From Heyndrickxia vini (lineage in GTDB: Bacteria; Bacillota; Bacilli; Bacillales; Bacillaceae_C): 64,000 nucleotides of DNA. How positions within the stretch are numbered: position 1 is the first letter of the stretch; each line of letters opens with the position of its first letter. Under the pieces are notes generated by a model. The model made no database searches. It saw nothing but the letters and a program-made list of their open reading frames with translations, and was not told the DNA's origin. Shown one piece after another: positions 42,031 to 50,005 of the stretch. The position numbers and the translations under genes were made by a program. The stretch lies in contig NZ_CP065425.1 in NCBI RefSeq assembly GCF_016772275.1, positions 486,001 to 550,000 on the forward strand, in the 5' to 3' direction.

Positions 42031-42498
42031 ATGACTTATCCTATTAGGGTACGGGCGTGTGCGCTCATTATCGAAAACGACTCGATTCTTTTAGTTGAGT
42101 TTCAAGATGAAAGGGGGTTGCATTATAATTTGCCAGCAGGTGGAGTGGAACCTAATGAATCTGTTATTGAAGCAGTTAGACGGGAAGCGAAAGAGGAAGC
42201 TTCGATTGAAGTAGATGTCGGTCCCTTGGCCATTGTTTATGAATATGCTCCCCATTTAAACTCGAGTAAATTTGGAGAAACGCACTCTTTACAGTTAATG
42301 TTTGAATGTAAGATAAAAGATGGATTTATTCCAAAGCAACCGAGTATCCCAGACCCGAATCAAACCGATGTTAAATGGATAAAATTATCTGAGCTGAATG
42401 AGATTGTTCTATTCCCGAATATTAAAGAACAAATCATTACATATGTAAAACGAAAAAATAGTATTGAGTTCATTGAGGAACATGCCTTAGAAGGGTAG
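42031..42498 (+). CDS. NUDIX hydrolase
   Basis: 155 residues. Nudix box GGVEPNESVIEAVRREAKEEASIEV (about residues 36-60) has the REAKEE core, with Ala in place of the last Gly. The protein opens RVRACALIIENDSILLVEF, the usual first strand. Likely substrate a nucleotide derivative or sugar nucleotide; not specific. GATGGAGGTGG precedes the ATG. Monocistronic. Confidence 0.88.
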   Translation: MTYPIRVRACALIIENDSILLVEFQDERGLHYNLPAGGVEPNESVIEAVRREAKEEASIEVDVGPLAIVYEYAPHLNSSKFGETHSLQLMFECKIKDGFIPKQPSIPDPNQTDVKWIKLSELNEIVLFPNIKEQIITYVKRKNSIEFIEEHALEG

Positions 42499-42565
42499 GT
42501 ATTGAATGGCTATAGGGCCGGTTTTTTTAACATTATCCATAAGTAAATAAGATATTTAGCCAAAT

Positions 42566-42587
42566 GCCTCTCCTCGGTTGGAGAGGC
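42566..42587. other. Hairpin GCCTCTCC/GGAGAGGC in the 346-base gap before the nuclease gene
   Basis: 8-bp perfect stem with a TCGGTT loop and no T run after it. The gap 42499-42844 shows no gene; a T-rich stretch after 42526 could serve the NUDIX gene, and an A/T-rich region precedes the nuclease gene. Confidence 0.5.
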
Positions 42588-42844
42588 TAGAATAGAAATG
42601 ATTGGAAAACAGAAGGAATGGTTTGACAAATATCGGAAGTCTATTAAAATAATAATAGTATTATCTGAATTTTCCCTTTTATATTAGTTAATCCGCAAGT
42701 TATTTCCCTTTTACTTTTTCCCTAATTGAAACCACTTTTCCCCACTCGCTTTAACACTCATTAATTTTAAAAATCTTTCCGAAGTTCAAATGTGATTTTG
42801 CATTTAATGATGATGATTACAAAACTTGATAGGAGGAGGAATCT

Positions 42845-43510
42845 ATGGGATTTGAAGAAGAATATCAGGCCTTTTTGAATTCTCACTTGCAAGTAAGAAC
42901 CGGAGAGCGGCTGCGTCGCTTACAGGAAGGTCATGACCAAGCTGAAAGGTTATTTTTGAAGAAAGTATGGTGGCCATCATTTTATCATTTCCAGTATCTT
43001 CATCCGGAATATGAAGTCGATGATTTTAAGGATGGCAAAAGGTATTTAGATTTTGCATATATTCGTCCAGGCATCCGGATATGCCTGGAGATTGACGGGT
43101 ATGGTCCTCACCTAAAAAACATAAGCAGATGGCAATTTTCCGACAGCCTGGAACGTCAAAACCAATTGGTGATTGACGGATGGACAGTGATCCGTTTTTC
43201 TTATGACCAAGTAAAAGAGAAGCCTCGTCGATGCCAACAGATTGTTCAACAGGTGATTGGCCGATGGCTGGGTGATGAATTGGACCAGACCTCTCTAACC
43301 TTTCTTGAAAAGGAAGTTCTTCGGCTAGCGATTCGAAAAGGAGAAACCATATCTCCTATAGAAGTCGAAAAGTATTTGAAACTAAGTGACAAGACGGTAA
43401 AAAAAGTACTTTCCCGACTAGTTGATAAAAAGATGCTGATGCCCGCATCTGGAATCAAGAGGGTCCGCTCATATCGATTGGGGGATCGGGTAAAGCACCC
43501 GATCAGATAA
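42845..43510 (+). CDS. DUF559/Vsr-like PD-(D/E)XK nuclease with C-terminal winged helix
   Basis: 221 residues. Residues about 60-145 form a restriction-endonuclease-like core: Asp69 (YLDFAY), Glu82 and Asp84 (LEIDGYGPH, His89), then SLERQNQLVIDGWTVIRFSYDQV, the layout of DUF559/Vsr-type domains. Residues about 150-210 form a winged helix (EKEVLRLAIRKGETISPIEV, KLSDKTVKKVLSRLVDKKML). AGGAGGAGG precedes the ATG. The stop codon is directly followed by a palindromic GGAA/TTCC repeat module, and a fragment of the same gene end, with the same module, lies 4.2 kb away (47637). Exact function unknown; a selfish or repeat-processing role is inferred. Confidence 0.78.
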   Translation: MGFEEEYQAFLNSHLQVRTGERLRRLQEGHDQAERLFLKKVWWPSFYHFQYLHPEYEVDDFKDGKRYLDFAYIRPGIRICLEIDGYGPHLKNISRWQFSDSLERQNQLVIDGWTVIRFSYDQVKEKPRRCQQIVQQVIGRWLGDELDQTSLTFLEKEVLRLAIRKGETISPIEVEKYLKLSDKTVKKVLSRLVDKKMLMPASGIKRVRSYRLGDRVKHPIR

Positions 43511-43700
43511 ATAGGCGGAAAACTTCCGCTTAAATGGCTTAATAGCTTTGAAAATGACTTGAATAGACGGAGGAATTCCGCCTATTGCCTAGAAAAACGT
43601 GAAAATGGGGGATTTTGCTTTGCATAACCGGAAAAACTCCGTTTAAATACCCCAGAAACATGCCTCATCCTGTATCTAACCGGAAAAACTCCGTCTATTT
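43508..43700. repeat. GGAA/TTCC palindromic repeat module, copy 2 (at the nuclease stop codon)
   Basis: 193 bp beginning in the nuclease stop codon. Four blocks: GCGGAAAACTTCCGC (6-bp arms), GACGGAGGAATTCCGCC, CCGGAAAAACTCCG and CCGGAAAAACTCCG again. Between them the sequence matches the modules at 7523 and 47718. Homology to the 47.7 kb locus goes on to about 43760. The gap 43511-43804 holds nothing else. Confidence 0.85.
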
Positions 43701-43804
43701 TCAACTTAATTAAGGCCAAGACAACTTCTTTTTAAATGGAAGTGGTTTTAAACATTGCCAAAAGGGAATCAACTAATAATAGGAACATAAAGGAGTGATT
43801 TTAA

Positions 43805-44224
43805 ATGAGTAAAGTGTTGTTTACATCTCATGCAACGGCAAAAAGTGGACGGAGTGGCCATGTGAGATCGGATGATGGGTTAATTGATTTAGATTTAGTA
43901 ATGCCTACTGAAAAGTCGGACAAAAAGGGGTCAAATCCTGAACAGCTATTCGCGGCTGCTTACTCAGTCTGTTTCGATGGAGCGTTAAATTTGGTGGCTT
44001 CGCAAAAGAAAAAGGAGATCGATTCAACTACAACAGCCAGTGTAAGCTTTTTAAAGGATCCGGATGATGGAGGCTTTAAAATTGCCGCCACTTTAACGGT
44101 TGAAATTAAAGGTGTAAGCCAAGAGGAAGCTGAGGAGCTTGTTGAGGCAGCCCACCAAGTTTGTCCTTACTCTAAAGCTACTCGCGGAAACATTGATGTT
44201 GAGTTAAAACCGAAGGCAGTTTAA
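43805..44224 (+). CDS. ohr: Organic hydroperoxide resistance protein (Ohr)
   Basis: 139 residues. The reactive Cys is in AYSVCFDGAL and the resolving Cys in HQVCPYSKATRGN; GSNPEQLFAAAY is diagnostic for Ohr. The enzyme reduces organic hydroperoxides in the cytoplasm with lipoyl thiols. Bacillus has OhrA (OhrR-controlled) and OhrB; which one this is cannot be said, and no ohrR gene is nearby. AAAGGAGTGA precedes the ATG. Followed by a terminator and by a CoA-disulfide reductase-like gene. Confidence 0.92.
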   Translation: MSKVLFTSHATAKSGRSGHVRSDDGLIDLDLVMPTEKSDKKGSNPEQLFAAAYSVCFDGALNLVASQKKKEIDSTTTASVSFLKDPDDGGFKIAATLTVEIKGVSQEEAEELVEAAHQVCPYSKATRGNIDVELKPKAV

Positions 44225-44250
44225 TTCGATAGACGCATGAAAAAATACGA

Positions 44251-44286
44251 AAGGCTAAAACTAATCGTAACAGCTTTAGCCTTTTT
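44251..44286 (+). terminator. Rho-independent terminator after ohr
   Basis: AAGGCTAAA / TTTAGCCTT with a 15-base loop and a T run. Confidence 0.85.
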
Positions 44287-44344
44287 GATACAGGACTACA
44301 GACAATTTCCTCAACAATGAGAGTGTATACGAGGTGGTGAAAAA

Positions 44345-45673
44345 ATGAAGTATGTGATTATCGGCGGGGATGCAGCAGGGATGAGTGCGGCCATGGAAAT
44401 ATTTCGTAAAGTGAAGGATGCGGAGATTGTTACATTTGAGAAAGGAGGAATTTATTCATATGGGCAGTGTGGACTTCCATATGTGATAGGTGGAACCGTT
44501 TCTTCAACAGATGAGGTTATCGCTCGAAGTGTAGAGACCTTCCGACAAAAATATGGGATCGATGCACATTTATATTGTGAAGTGAAAAATATTGATTCAG
44601 ACGAAAAAAAGGTGTATGGCGTTCATACAAAAACAGGTGAGGCATTCTGTCAATCGTATGATAAATTGTTGATTGCAACAGGAGCGAGTCCCAACTTGCC
44701 GGAGTGGGAAGGAATCGAACTAGAGCATGTTCATGTATTAAAGACTATTCCGGACACACATCGTATTTTAGATAGTCTAAAAGAAGAAATAAACGATGTA
44801 ACAATTGTAGGTGGAGGATATATTGGGCTTGAGATGGCTGAAAACTTCCATAAGCTCGGGAAACATGTCCGAATTATCCAACGCGGGAAACAGCTTGCAT
44901 CAATTTTTGACGAGGATATGGCAGTACATATTCTTAAAGAAGCCCAAGAAAAGGGAATTGAAGTCATTTTACAGGAAGATGTGAAGAGAATAGTCGGGGA
45001 AACAACGGTAGAAGCGATTGAAACAGACAAGCGGCGTTATGAGACAGATTTAGTGTTAATTTCAATAGGAGTGCATCCGAATACAACTTTTTTGAAAGGG
45101 GCGGATATCCGTTTAAGTACAAACGGAGCCATTGAAGTGAACCGTTATATGGAAACGAGCGTGAAAGATATCTATGCAGCAGGAGATTGTGCTGTTCAAT
45201 ACCATCGGGTTAAAGAGCAAGACGATTACATTCCTCTTGGCACAACGGCCAACAAACAGGGACGGATTGCCGGGTTAAATATGGCCGGTAATGGGGTTGC
45301 TTTTGGAGGAATTGTCGGTTCATCCATTATTAAGTTCATGGATCTAACGCTCGGAAAAACAGGATTGTCCGAAAAAGAAGCTAGAGTTCTTCAGTTTCCA
45401 TTTCAAACAATTTCACTAGAAGTGAAAAACCACGCTGATTATTACCTAGGGGCAAGCCCGCTCTTTATCAAACTGATGTATCGAAAGGATAATGATCAAC
45501 TCCTCGGTGGGCAAATTATCGGGAAAGACGGAGTTGACAAGCGTATTGATGTTTTGGCAACTGCACTGTTCAATAAAATGTCCGTAACAGAGCTTATAGA
45601 TTTAGATCTCAGTTATGCCCCTCCATATAATAGTCCGTGGGATCCGATTCAACAAGTGGCGCGTAGACATTGA
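44345..45673 (+). CDS. cdr: CoA-disulfide reductase-like FAD/NAD(P)H oxidoreductase
   Basis: 442 residues. FAD motif [12 protein letters not shown] (about residues 5-16); the single active Cys is Cys42 in [14 protein letters not shown], typical for CoADR/Nox-type enzymes; second dinucleotide motif [19 protein letters not shown] end [10 protein letters not shown]. The C-terminal dimer domain ends [13 protein letters not shown]. It reduces CoA disulfide or related low-molecular-weight disulfides with NAD(P)H. GAGGTGGTGA precedes the ATG. It is separated from ohr by a terminator, but both fit peroxide/thiol defence. The symbol is by family. Confidence 0.85.
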   Translation: MKYVIIGGDAAGMSAAMEIFRKVKDAEIVTFEKGGIYSYGQCGLPYVIGGTVSSTDEVIARSVETFRQKYGIDAHLYCEVKNIDSDEKKVYGVHTKTGEAFCQSYDKLLIATGASPNLPEWEGIELEHVHVLKTIPDTHRILDSLKEEINDVTIVGGGYIGLEMAENFHKLGKHVRIIQRGKQLASIFDEDMAVHILKEAQEKGIEVILQEDVKRIVGETTVEAIETDKRRYETDLVLISIGVHPNTTFLKGADIRLSTNGAIEVNRYMETSVKDIYAAGDCAVQYHRVKEQDDYIPLGTTANKQGRIAGLNMAGNGVAFGGIVGSSIIKFMDLTLGKTGLSEKEARVLQFPFQTISLEVKNHADYYLGASPLFIKLMYRKDNDQLLGGQIIGKDGVDKRIDVLATALFNKMSVTELIDLDLSYAPPYNSPWDPIQQVARRH

Positions 45674-45768
45674 GAAATTTCATGTAAATAGAATGAACTA
45701 TGAATGTTTAACCTTATTTTAAAAAGGGTATATGATAGATAACTACATAATGAAAGGATGACCGACTG

Positions 45769-46203
45769 ATGGAAAAAGAAATGAAAGAACTTATTGACGG
45801 ATTAAATGAAGATCTGAGTGGAGAATATTCGGCTGCCATTCAATACACTTATTATGCATCCGCGGTACAAGGTCTTTATTATCAAATTTTAAAACCTATG
45901 TTTGAAAAAGAAATTCCTGATGAGCAGGGCCATGCTCTTTACCTATCTGAAAAAATTATTAATCTTGGCGGTCAACCAACGACTAAACCGGCGGAAGTAA
46001 AACCGGTAACCGATGCTAAGGAAATGCTTGAAGAAGCGCGTAAAGCTGAGGAACAAACAATTGCCCGCTATAAAGTACGTCGTGAACAAGCTGACAAATT
46101 AGGATTAATCGAATTAGTCGTTAAACTGGAAGATATTATTTCTGATGAAACTAGACATATGGAAGAAATGCAACGATTACTAAATGATCCCCGTTTTTCC
46201 TAA
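45769..46203 (+). CDS. Ferritin-like diiron protein
   Basis: 144 residues of four helices. Metal-ligand pattern: EYSAAIQYTYYAS (Glu in the first helix), FEKEIPDEQGHALYLSEKI (E...H), EARKAEEQTIARY, and ISDETRHMEEMQRLL (E..H) — the arrangement of a bacterioferritin/DUF892-like diiron site. It may store or oxidise iron or act as peroxide sink. GAAAGGATGA precedes the ATG. Stand-alone gene with terminator, next to thiol/peroxide genes. Confidence 0.85.
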   Translation: MEKEMKELIDGLNEDLSGEYSAAIQYTYYASAVQGLYYQILKPMFEKEIPDEQGHALYLSEKIINLGGQPTTKPAEVKPVTDAKEMLEEARKAEEQTIARYKVRREQADKLGLIELVVKLEDIISDETRHMEEMQRLLNDPRFS

Positions 46204-46241
46204 TCGGATACAGACAGAACTGTACATATAAGAATGAAAAA

Positions 46242-46268
46242 GCCTACTTCTAAAGCAGGCCTTTTTTG
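46242..46268 (+). terminator. Rho-independent terminator
   Basis: GCCTACTT / AAGCAGGC (one mismatch) then TTTTTT. Confidence 0.75.
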
Positions 46269-46455
46269 CTTTGTAGACATTGCATTGATGGTAAACCTTT
46301 CTAGCCTTAATTTACCTACAACAATTCCCCTCTATTAACCTACATATGGTCAGTCTCTAACAGTCTCTCCCTACTAACCATAAAACAATGGTTTTGAGAA
46401 AAAAGGAATAATGGAACAATCAAGCGAAGTAAGATAAAGAAAAGGGGGGATTTGT

Positions 46456-46836
46456 ATGATTAAAAAATTCTTAGTTATCATTCTTTTCTTTTCTTTATTT
46501 TTAACGGCTTGTTCAAAAATAAAAGTGATAAATTTTGTTGGTAAGAGCAGTAATTGGGATATAAATTATGGAGTAACGGTGCTAGATGAAGATAGCGAAT
46601 CTACCAATATAACAATAAAATATATTGGGAAAGACCCTATTCCTAAAAAAATTACATATAGTATTGAAACTGTCTCGGGGAAATCAAGCGGCAACGAGCC
46701 ACTAACTGAGAGTGGTGTATTAAAAGGTAGTGGAGGAGGTTGTGATGGCTGTTCAGTTGTTCAAGAAAATGAAGAGATAAACGCCATCATCACGTGGAAT
46801 GGAAAATCTGAAACTTTTAAGTTGAAGAATAAATAG
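46456..46836 (+). CDS. Small lipoprotein, 126 aa
   Basis: A signal peptide with a lipobox: MIKKFLVIILFFSLFLTAC, cleaved before Cys19. The mature part is beta-rich and ends in GGGCDGCSVV, an isolated Cys pair, then a charged tail (WNGKSETFKLKNK). No family recognised. AAAGGGGGG precedes the ATG. Anchored outside the membrane by its lipid. Confidence 0.7.
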   Translation: MIKKFLVIILFFSLFLTACSKIKVINFVGKSSNWDINYGVTVLDEDSESTNITIKYIGKDPIPKKITYSIETVSGKSSGNEPLTESGVLKGSGGGCDGCSVVQENEEINAIITWNGKSETFKLKNK

Positions 46837-46913
46837 TCTTTTAAAGAATATAAATTTTTAATATTTCAGTAAAGATACTCTTCCAGATAATAAATCAAAT
46901 AGAGGTGAGAGCA

Positions 46914-47633
46914 ATGGGTGATTTCAATAAGTTAAGCCCAATCGAAGCAGCACATCAGTTTATCCGTAAGCATTTTCCAAATTGTCAAGGAGCCTTATTA
47001 GCTGGGAGTGTGGTTCGAAGTGAAGCTACAGCAACATCTGACCTTGACATTGTTATTTTTGATCACAACGTTAGTTCATCTTATAGAGAATCCTTAACTG
47101 AATTTGATTGGTCGATAGAGGTCTTCGTACATAATTTAACCTCATATAAGCACTTTTTTAAAAATGATTATGAAAGAGCGAGACCTTCAATGCCAAGAAT
47201 GATTTCAGAAGGAATGGTCTTAAAAGACGATGGAATCATTGATTCTGTCAAAAAAGAGGCTAAAGAAATCATTGAAAAAGGTCCAGCGGAATGGTCAGTA
47301 GAAACGATAAATGCAAAGCGTTATTTTATTTCGGACGCACTGGACGATTTTATAGGTTCTGCTAATAGAGCGGAAGATATATTTATAGCAAATACACTTG
47401 CAGAATTAGTAAGCGAATTTGTATTGAGAACGAACCGTAAATGGATAGGTGCATCCAAATGGGTAGTTCGTTCATTAAAACAATATGATGAAGAATTCGC
47501 AAAGCAATTTGTAGAGGCATTTGATATTTTTTACAGGACCGGTGACAAAAATCATGTAATACAATTAGTTGAGAATATTTTGCAGCCCTTTGGAGGAAAA
47601 CTATTTCATGGCTTTTCGTTGGGAAAGAAGTAG
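46914..47633 (+). CDS. Nucleotidyltransferase-domain protein
   Basis: 239 residues. The N-terminal pol-beta-type domain shows LLAGSVVRSEATATSDLDIVIFDHN (GS-x-SDLDI metal site) and WSIEVFVHNL; the rest is helical. Single-chain relatives adenylate or AMPylate unknown acceptors. ATG 46914 follows GAGGTGAGAG; a GTG at 46905 would lie in that site. Its stop is followed after three bases by a fragment of the nuclease gene, so insertion of that repeat may have set the present 3' flank. Confidence 0.75.
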   Translation: MGDFNKLSPIEAAHQFIRKHFPNCQGALLAGSVVRSEATATSDLDIVIFDHNVSSSYRESLTEFDWSIEVFVHNLTSYKHFFKNDYERARPSMPRMISEGMVLKDDGIIDSVKKEAKEIIEKGPAEWSVETINAKRYFISDALDDFIGSANRAEDIFIANTLAELVSEFVLRTNRKWIGASKWVVRSLKQYDEEFAKQFVEAFDIFYRTGDKNHVIQLVENILQPFGGKLFHGFSLGKK

Positions 47634-47636
47634 GCA

Positions 47637-47720
47637 AAAAAGATGCTGATGCCCGCATCTGGAATCAAGAGGGTCCGCCCATATCGAGTGGGGGATCGAG
47701 GGAAGCATCCAATCCGATAA
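47637..47720 (+). pseudogene. Remnant of the 3' end of the DUF559-like nuclease gene
   Basis: 27 codons plus TAA that translate as KKMLMPASGIKRVR, then YRVGDRGKHPIR, matching the last 27 residues of the gene at 42845 (four differences) with the reading frame and stop intact. No upstream part is present. It is joined to repeat module copy 3 exactly as the full gene is joined to copy 2. Confidence 0.9.
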
Positions 47721-47909
47721 ATAGGCGGAAGAATTCCGCTTAATTAGCTTAATAGCATTGAAAATGAATTGAATAGACGGAGGAATTCCGCCTATTGGCT
47801 TGAAAAACGTAAAAATGGGGGATTTTGCTTTGCATAATCGGAAAACTTCCGCTTATATGGCCCTGAAACATGCCCCATTCCGTATCTAACCGGAAAAACT
47901 CCGCTTATG
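47718..47909. repeat. GGAA/TTCC palindromic repeat module, copy 3
   Basis: 192 bp: GCGGAAGAATTCCGC, GACGGAGGAATTCCGCC, CGGAAAACTTCCGC and CCGGAAAAACTCCGC, with the same inter-block sequence as copy 2. Homology with the 43.5 kb locus goes on to about 47965 (TTAATTAAG, TTAAATGGAAGT). The 523-base gap to 48156 otherwise has only the terminator at 48085. Confidence 0.9.
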
Positions 47910-48084
47910 TCATGTACTTTCACCGGTTACCTAATTAAGATAAAGCTTCTTAATTAAATGGAAGTTTCGATGAACCGTACTATAAGTAATTGTGGTTTGC
48001 AAAAAAGATGTCAAAGGTAATTTTGGGGTATTGGAAGGGGAGTCGTTTGCGAACAGTATGCAGAGATACGCGTAAAAATAAAAT

Positions 48085-48126
48085 AAAAAACTGCCCATCA
48101 ATAGTCATCATCTGGGCAGTTTTTTA
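48085..48126. terminator. Bidirectional terminator
   Basis: AAAAAACTGCCCA / TGGGCAGTTTTTT with a loop of about 16 bases; runs of A and T on both sides make it work in both directions, between the plus-strand remnant and the minus-strand ABC genes. Confidence 0.85.
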
Positions 48127-48156
48127 TTTAGAAAGTAGCCAGTTAGAAAAGTACCA

Positions 48157-48936
48157 TTAAATTTTCGTTGTTCCAGAGTTTTTCCGCGTGAATAGGATAC
48201 CGATTATAATGGCTAAAACCGTTAAAATAATGGTTAATAGTAATGTTTTTAAATAGTATATATTCTCAGTTTCGGCAATTAACTGAACACTGTAATCAGC
48301 TAGTTTCCATGGTGAGATGCTCCAGTATTTACCGATCAAAGATCCTATCATAGTGGCAATTGGCAGGGTTATAATTGTGAAGGTTGTTGCAAGTGCTGAT
48401 TTAAACATTGCACTAAACATAATAGCAACAGATGTTGCAAATAAAATCCATACGCAATAAGACATGACCATTTGAATAAATGCCATAGTACTTACTGAAC
48501 CATATAAAATTGATGTGTAATACATACTGCCTGCATAGCCTACAATAGTACTGATAATTCCTAGTAAACTAGCAACAGTCCATTTACTCATAAATAGTGC
48601 TATAAAGGAAATGGGTCTCACATATATAAGGGTTGCTGTGCCGCTTTGTCTTTCGCGATTAATCATCCCAGCAGCTGTAATGACGAACACAATAAGGCCA
48701 ATTGATTGGAATTGTCCAGTGGAAGCTTTGAGAATATCTATTGGTGCAAATTCTGGTAAAGTAACAGCGACCCCATCCGGTAAATTACCGACAGCGTTTA
48801 AAATGTCTTCCATATAATAATTTATTAACGGATCTGAAATACCTAGGAAAATAAATAGTAGTGGCATCCACAAAAATTTAAAACTTCGCCAGCTTTCACG
48901 AAATTCCTTTTGAAGTAGTACGGTGAAAGTTTTCAT
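48157..48936 (-). CDS. ABC-2 type transporter permease (YxlG-like)
   Basis: 259 residues and six membrane helices with the ABC-2 plan: KEFRESWRSFKFLWMPLLFI at the N-terminus, a loop (SGTATLIYVRPIS) and helices to the C-terminal RKNSGTTKI. It overlaps the ATPase gene by four bases. In order and kind the genes 48157-50005 match B. subtilis yxlG, yxlF and yxlE of the sigY operon. The substrate is unknown; here the unit follows an XRE gene and no sigma factor. Confidence 0.85.
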   Translation of the reverse strand: MKTFTVLLQKEFRESWRSFKFLWMPLLFIFLGISDPLINYYMEDILNAVGNLPDGVAVTLPEFAPIDILKASTGQFQSIGLIVFVITAAGMINRERQSGTATLIYVRPISFIALFMSKWTVASLLGIISTIVGYAGSMYYTSILYGSVSTMAFIQMVMSYCVWILFATSVAIMFSAMFKSALATTFTIITLPIATMIGSLIGKYWSISPWKLADYSVQLIAETENIYYLKTLLLTIILTVLAIIIGILFTRKNSGTTKI

Positions 48937-49817
48937 TGTCCAACCACCTTCATAAAAATTTCTTCAAGTGTCATCGTTACTCTTTCCACTTTTAATATAG
49001 AATATGGCAAAACAACGAGCTGGGACATTAGTTGCTGCATTGTAGGAAAGTTATCTTTTATTTCGATAAAGACATAACTTTCTTCCATTGTGGTTGGTAA
49101 TTGTGTTTGTTTAGCAAAGTGCAAAGCTTCATCCTTACTTGAAAATTTTATCCTATAGCGGTATGAATCGAATTTTGCACGTATGTCCTTTAAAGATCCT
49201 TGCTCAACCAATCTACCATTTTGTAAAAAGAGCAGCTGGTCTGTCATTTCTTCGGCATCATTCAAAATATGTGTTGAATACAAAATCGTTGATTGCTGCT
49301 GTAATTGTTTTAATAGATTCATCATTTCCCGTCTTCCAACAGGGTCAAGGGCGGATACAGGTTCGTCTAATAGAAGAAGCCTTGGTTTGTGGACAATGGC
49401 TTGAGCAATGCCAAGTCGTTGCTTCATCCCACCTGAAAATGTTGCGGTTTTTTTTAGCATATCGTTCTTTAATCCAACAAAATTCAACACTCGTTCTGAT
49501 TGTTTTTTTGCATCCCTACTTGATACACCGTTTAGCTTTGCAGTCATTTCGGTAAATTCTAATGCAGTTAACCAAGGAAAAAAATTAGGGAATTGAGGTA
49601 AAAATCCGATTTCCTTCCTAATATCTTGTTCATTTTGCATTCTTACAGATCCATTTGTAGGTTTTAATAAACCGGTTAGCATGGATAAAGTGGTTGTTTT
49701 TCCAGCACCATTTGGACCTATTAATGCTGTGGATGTACCCTCTTCAAGTGTGAATGACAAATCTGATACTGCCTTTTTTACACCAAAAATCTTCGTCAGA
49801 TGTTGTACTGTAATCAT
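48933..49817 (-). CDS. ABC transporter ATP-binding protein (YxlF-like)
   Basis: 294 residues: Walker A GPNGAGKTTT (about 35-44), Q-loop IGFLPQFPNFFPWLTALE, signature TFSGGMKQRLGIAQA, Walker B LLLLDEPVSALDP, switch STHIL. The C-terminal extension of about 80 residues is as in drug-export ATPases. ATG 49817 is behind GGGAGAAAAACC. An in-frame ATG at 49991 would run into the PLDc_N gene and is discarded. The PLDc_N gene overlaps it by four bases. Confidence 0.92.
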   Translation of the reverse strand: MITVQHLTKIFGVKKAVSDLSFTLEEGTSTALIGPNGAGKTTTLSMLTGLLKPTNGSVRMQNEQDIRKEIGFLPQFPNFFPWLTALEFTEMTAKLNGVSSRDAKKQSERVLNFVGLKNDMLKKTATFSGGMKQRLGIAQAIVHKPRLLLLDEPVSALDPVGRREMMNLLKQLQQQSTILYSTHILNDAEEMTDQLLFLQNGRLVEQGSLKDIRAKFDSYRYRIKFSSKDEALHFAKQTQLPTTMEESYVFIEIKDNFPTMQQLMSQLVVLPYSILKVERVTMTLEEIFMKVVGQ

Positions 49818-50005
49818 GAGGTTTTTCTCCCAAAAATAAAGTATATGATTGGTCCGATGATATTGCCTAATATAATCACAATAGTCCATACCCATTTTGG
49901 ACCGTTTGTTGCATGAATGCGTACTAAATCGATTAGTGCAACAATAAGTAATATAACTTGAATAGCAATTAATGGAGCTATTAACGCCCAATTGATATCT
50001 GCCAT
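49814..50005 (-). CDS. PLDc_N domain small membrane protein (YxlE-like)
   Basis: 63 residues with two membrane helices (about 6-26 and 38-56) and a NGPKWVWTIVIILGNIIGPIIYFIFGRK block, the PLDc_N domain of small single-domain proteins such as YxlE. It overlaps the XRE gene stop (one base) and the ATPase start (four bases), so the whole unit is translationally coupled. Its role with the ABC transporter is unknown. Confidence 0.82.
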   Translation of the reverse strand: MADINWALIAPLIAIQVILLIVALIDLVRIHATNGPKWVWTIVIILGNIIGPIIYFIFGRKTS

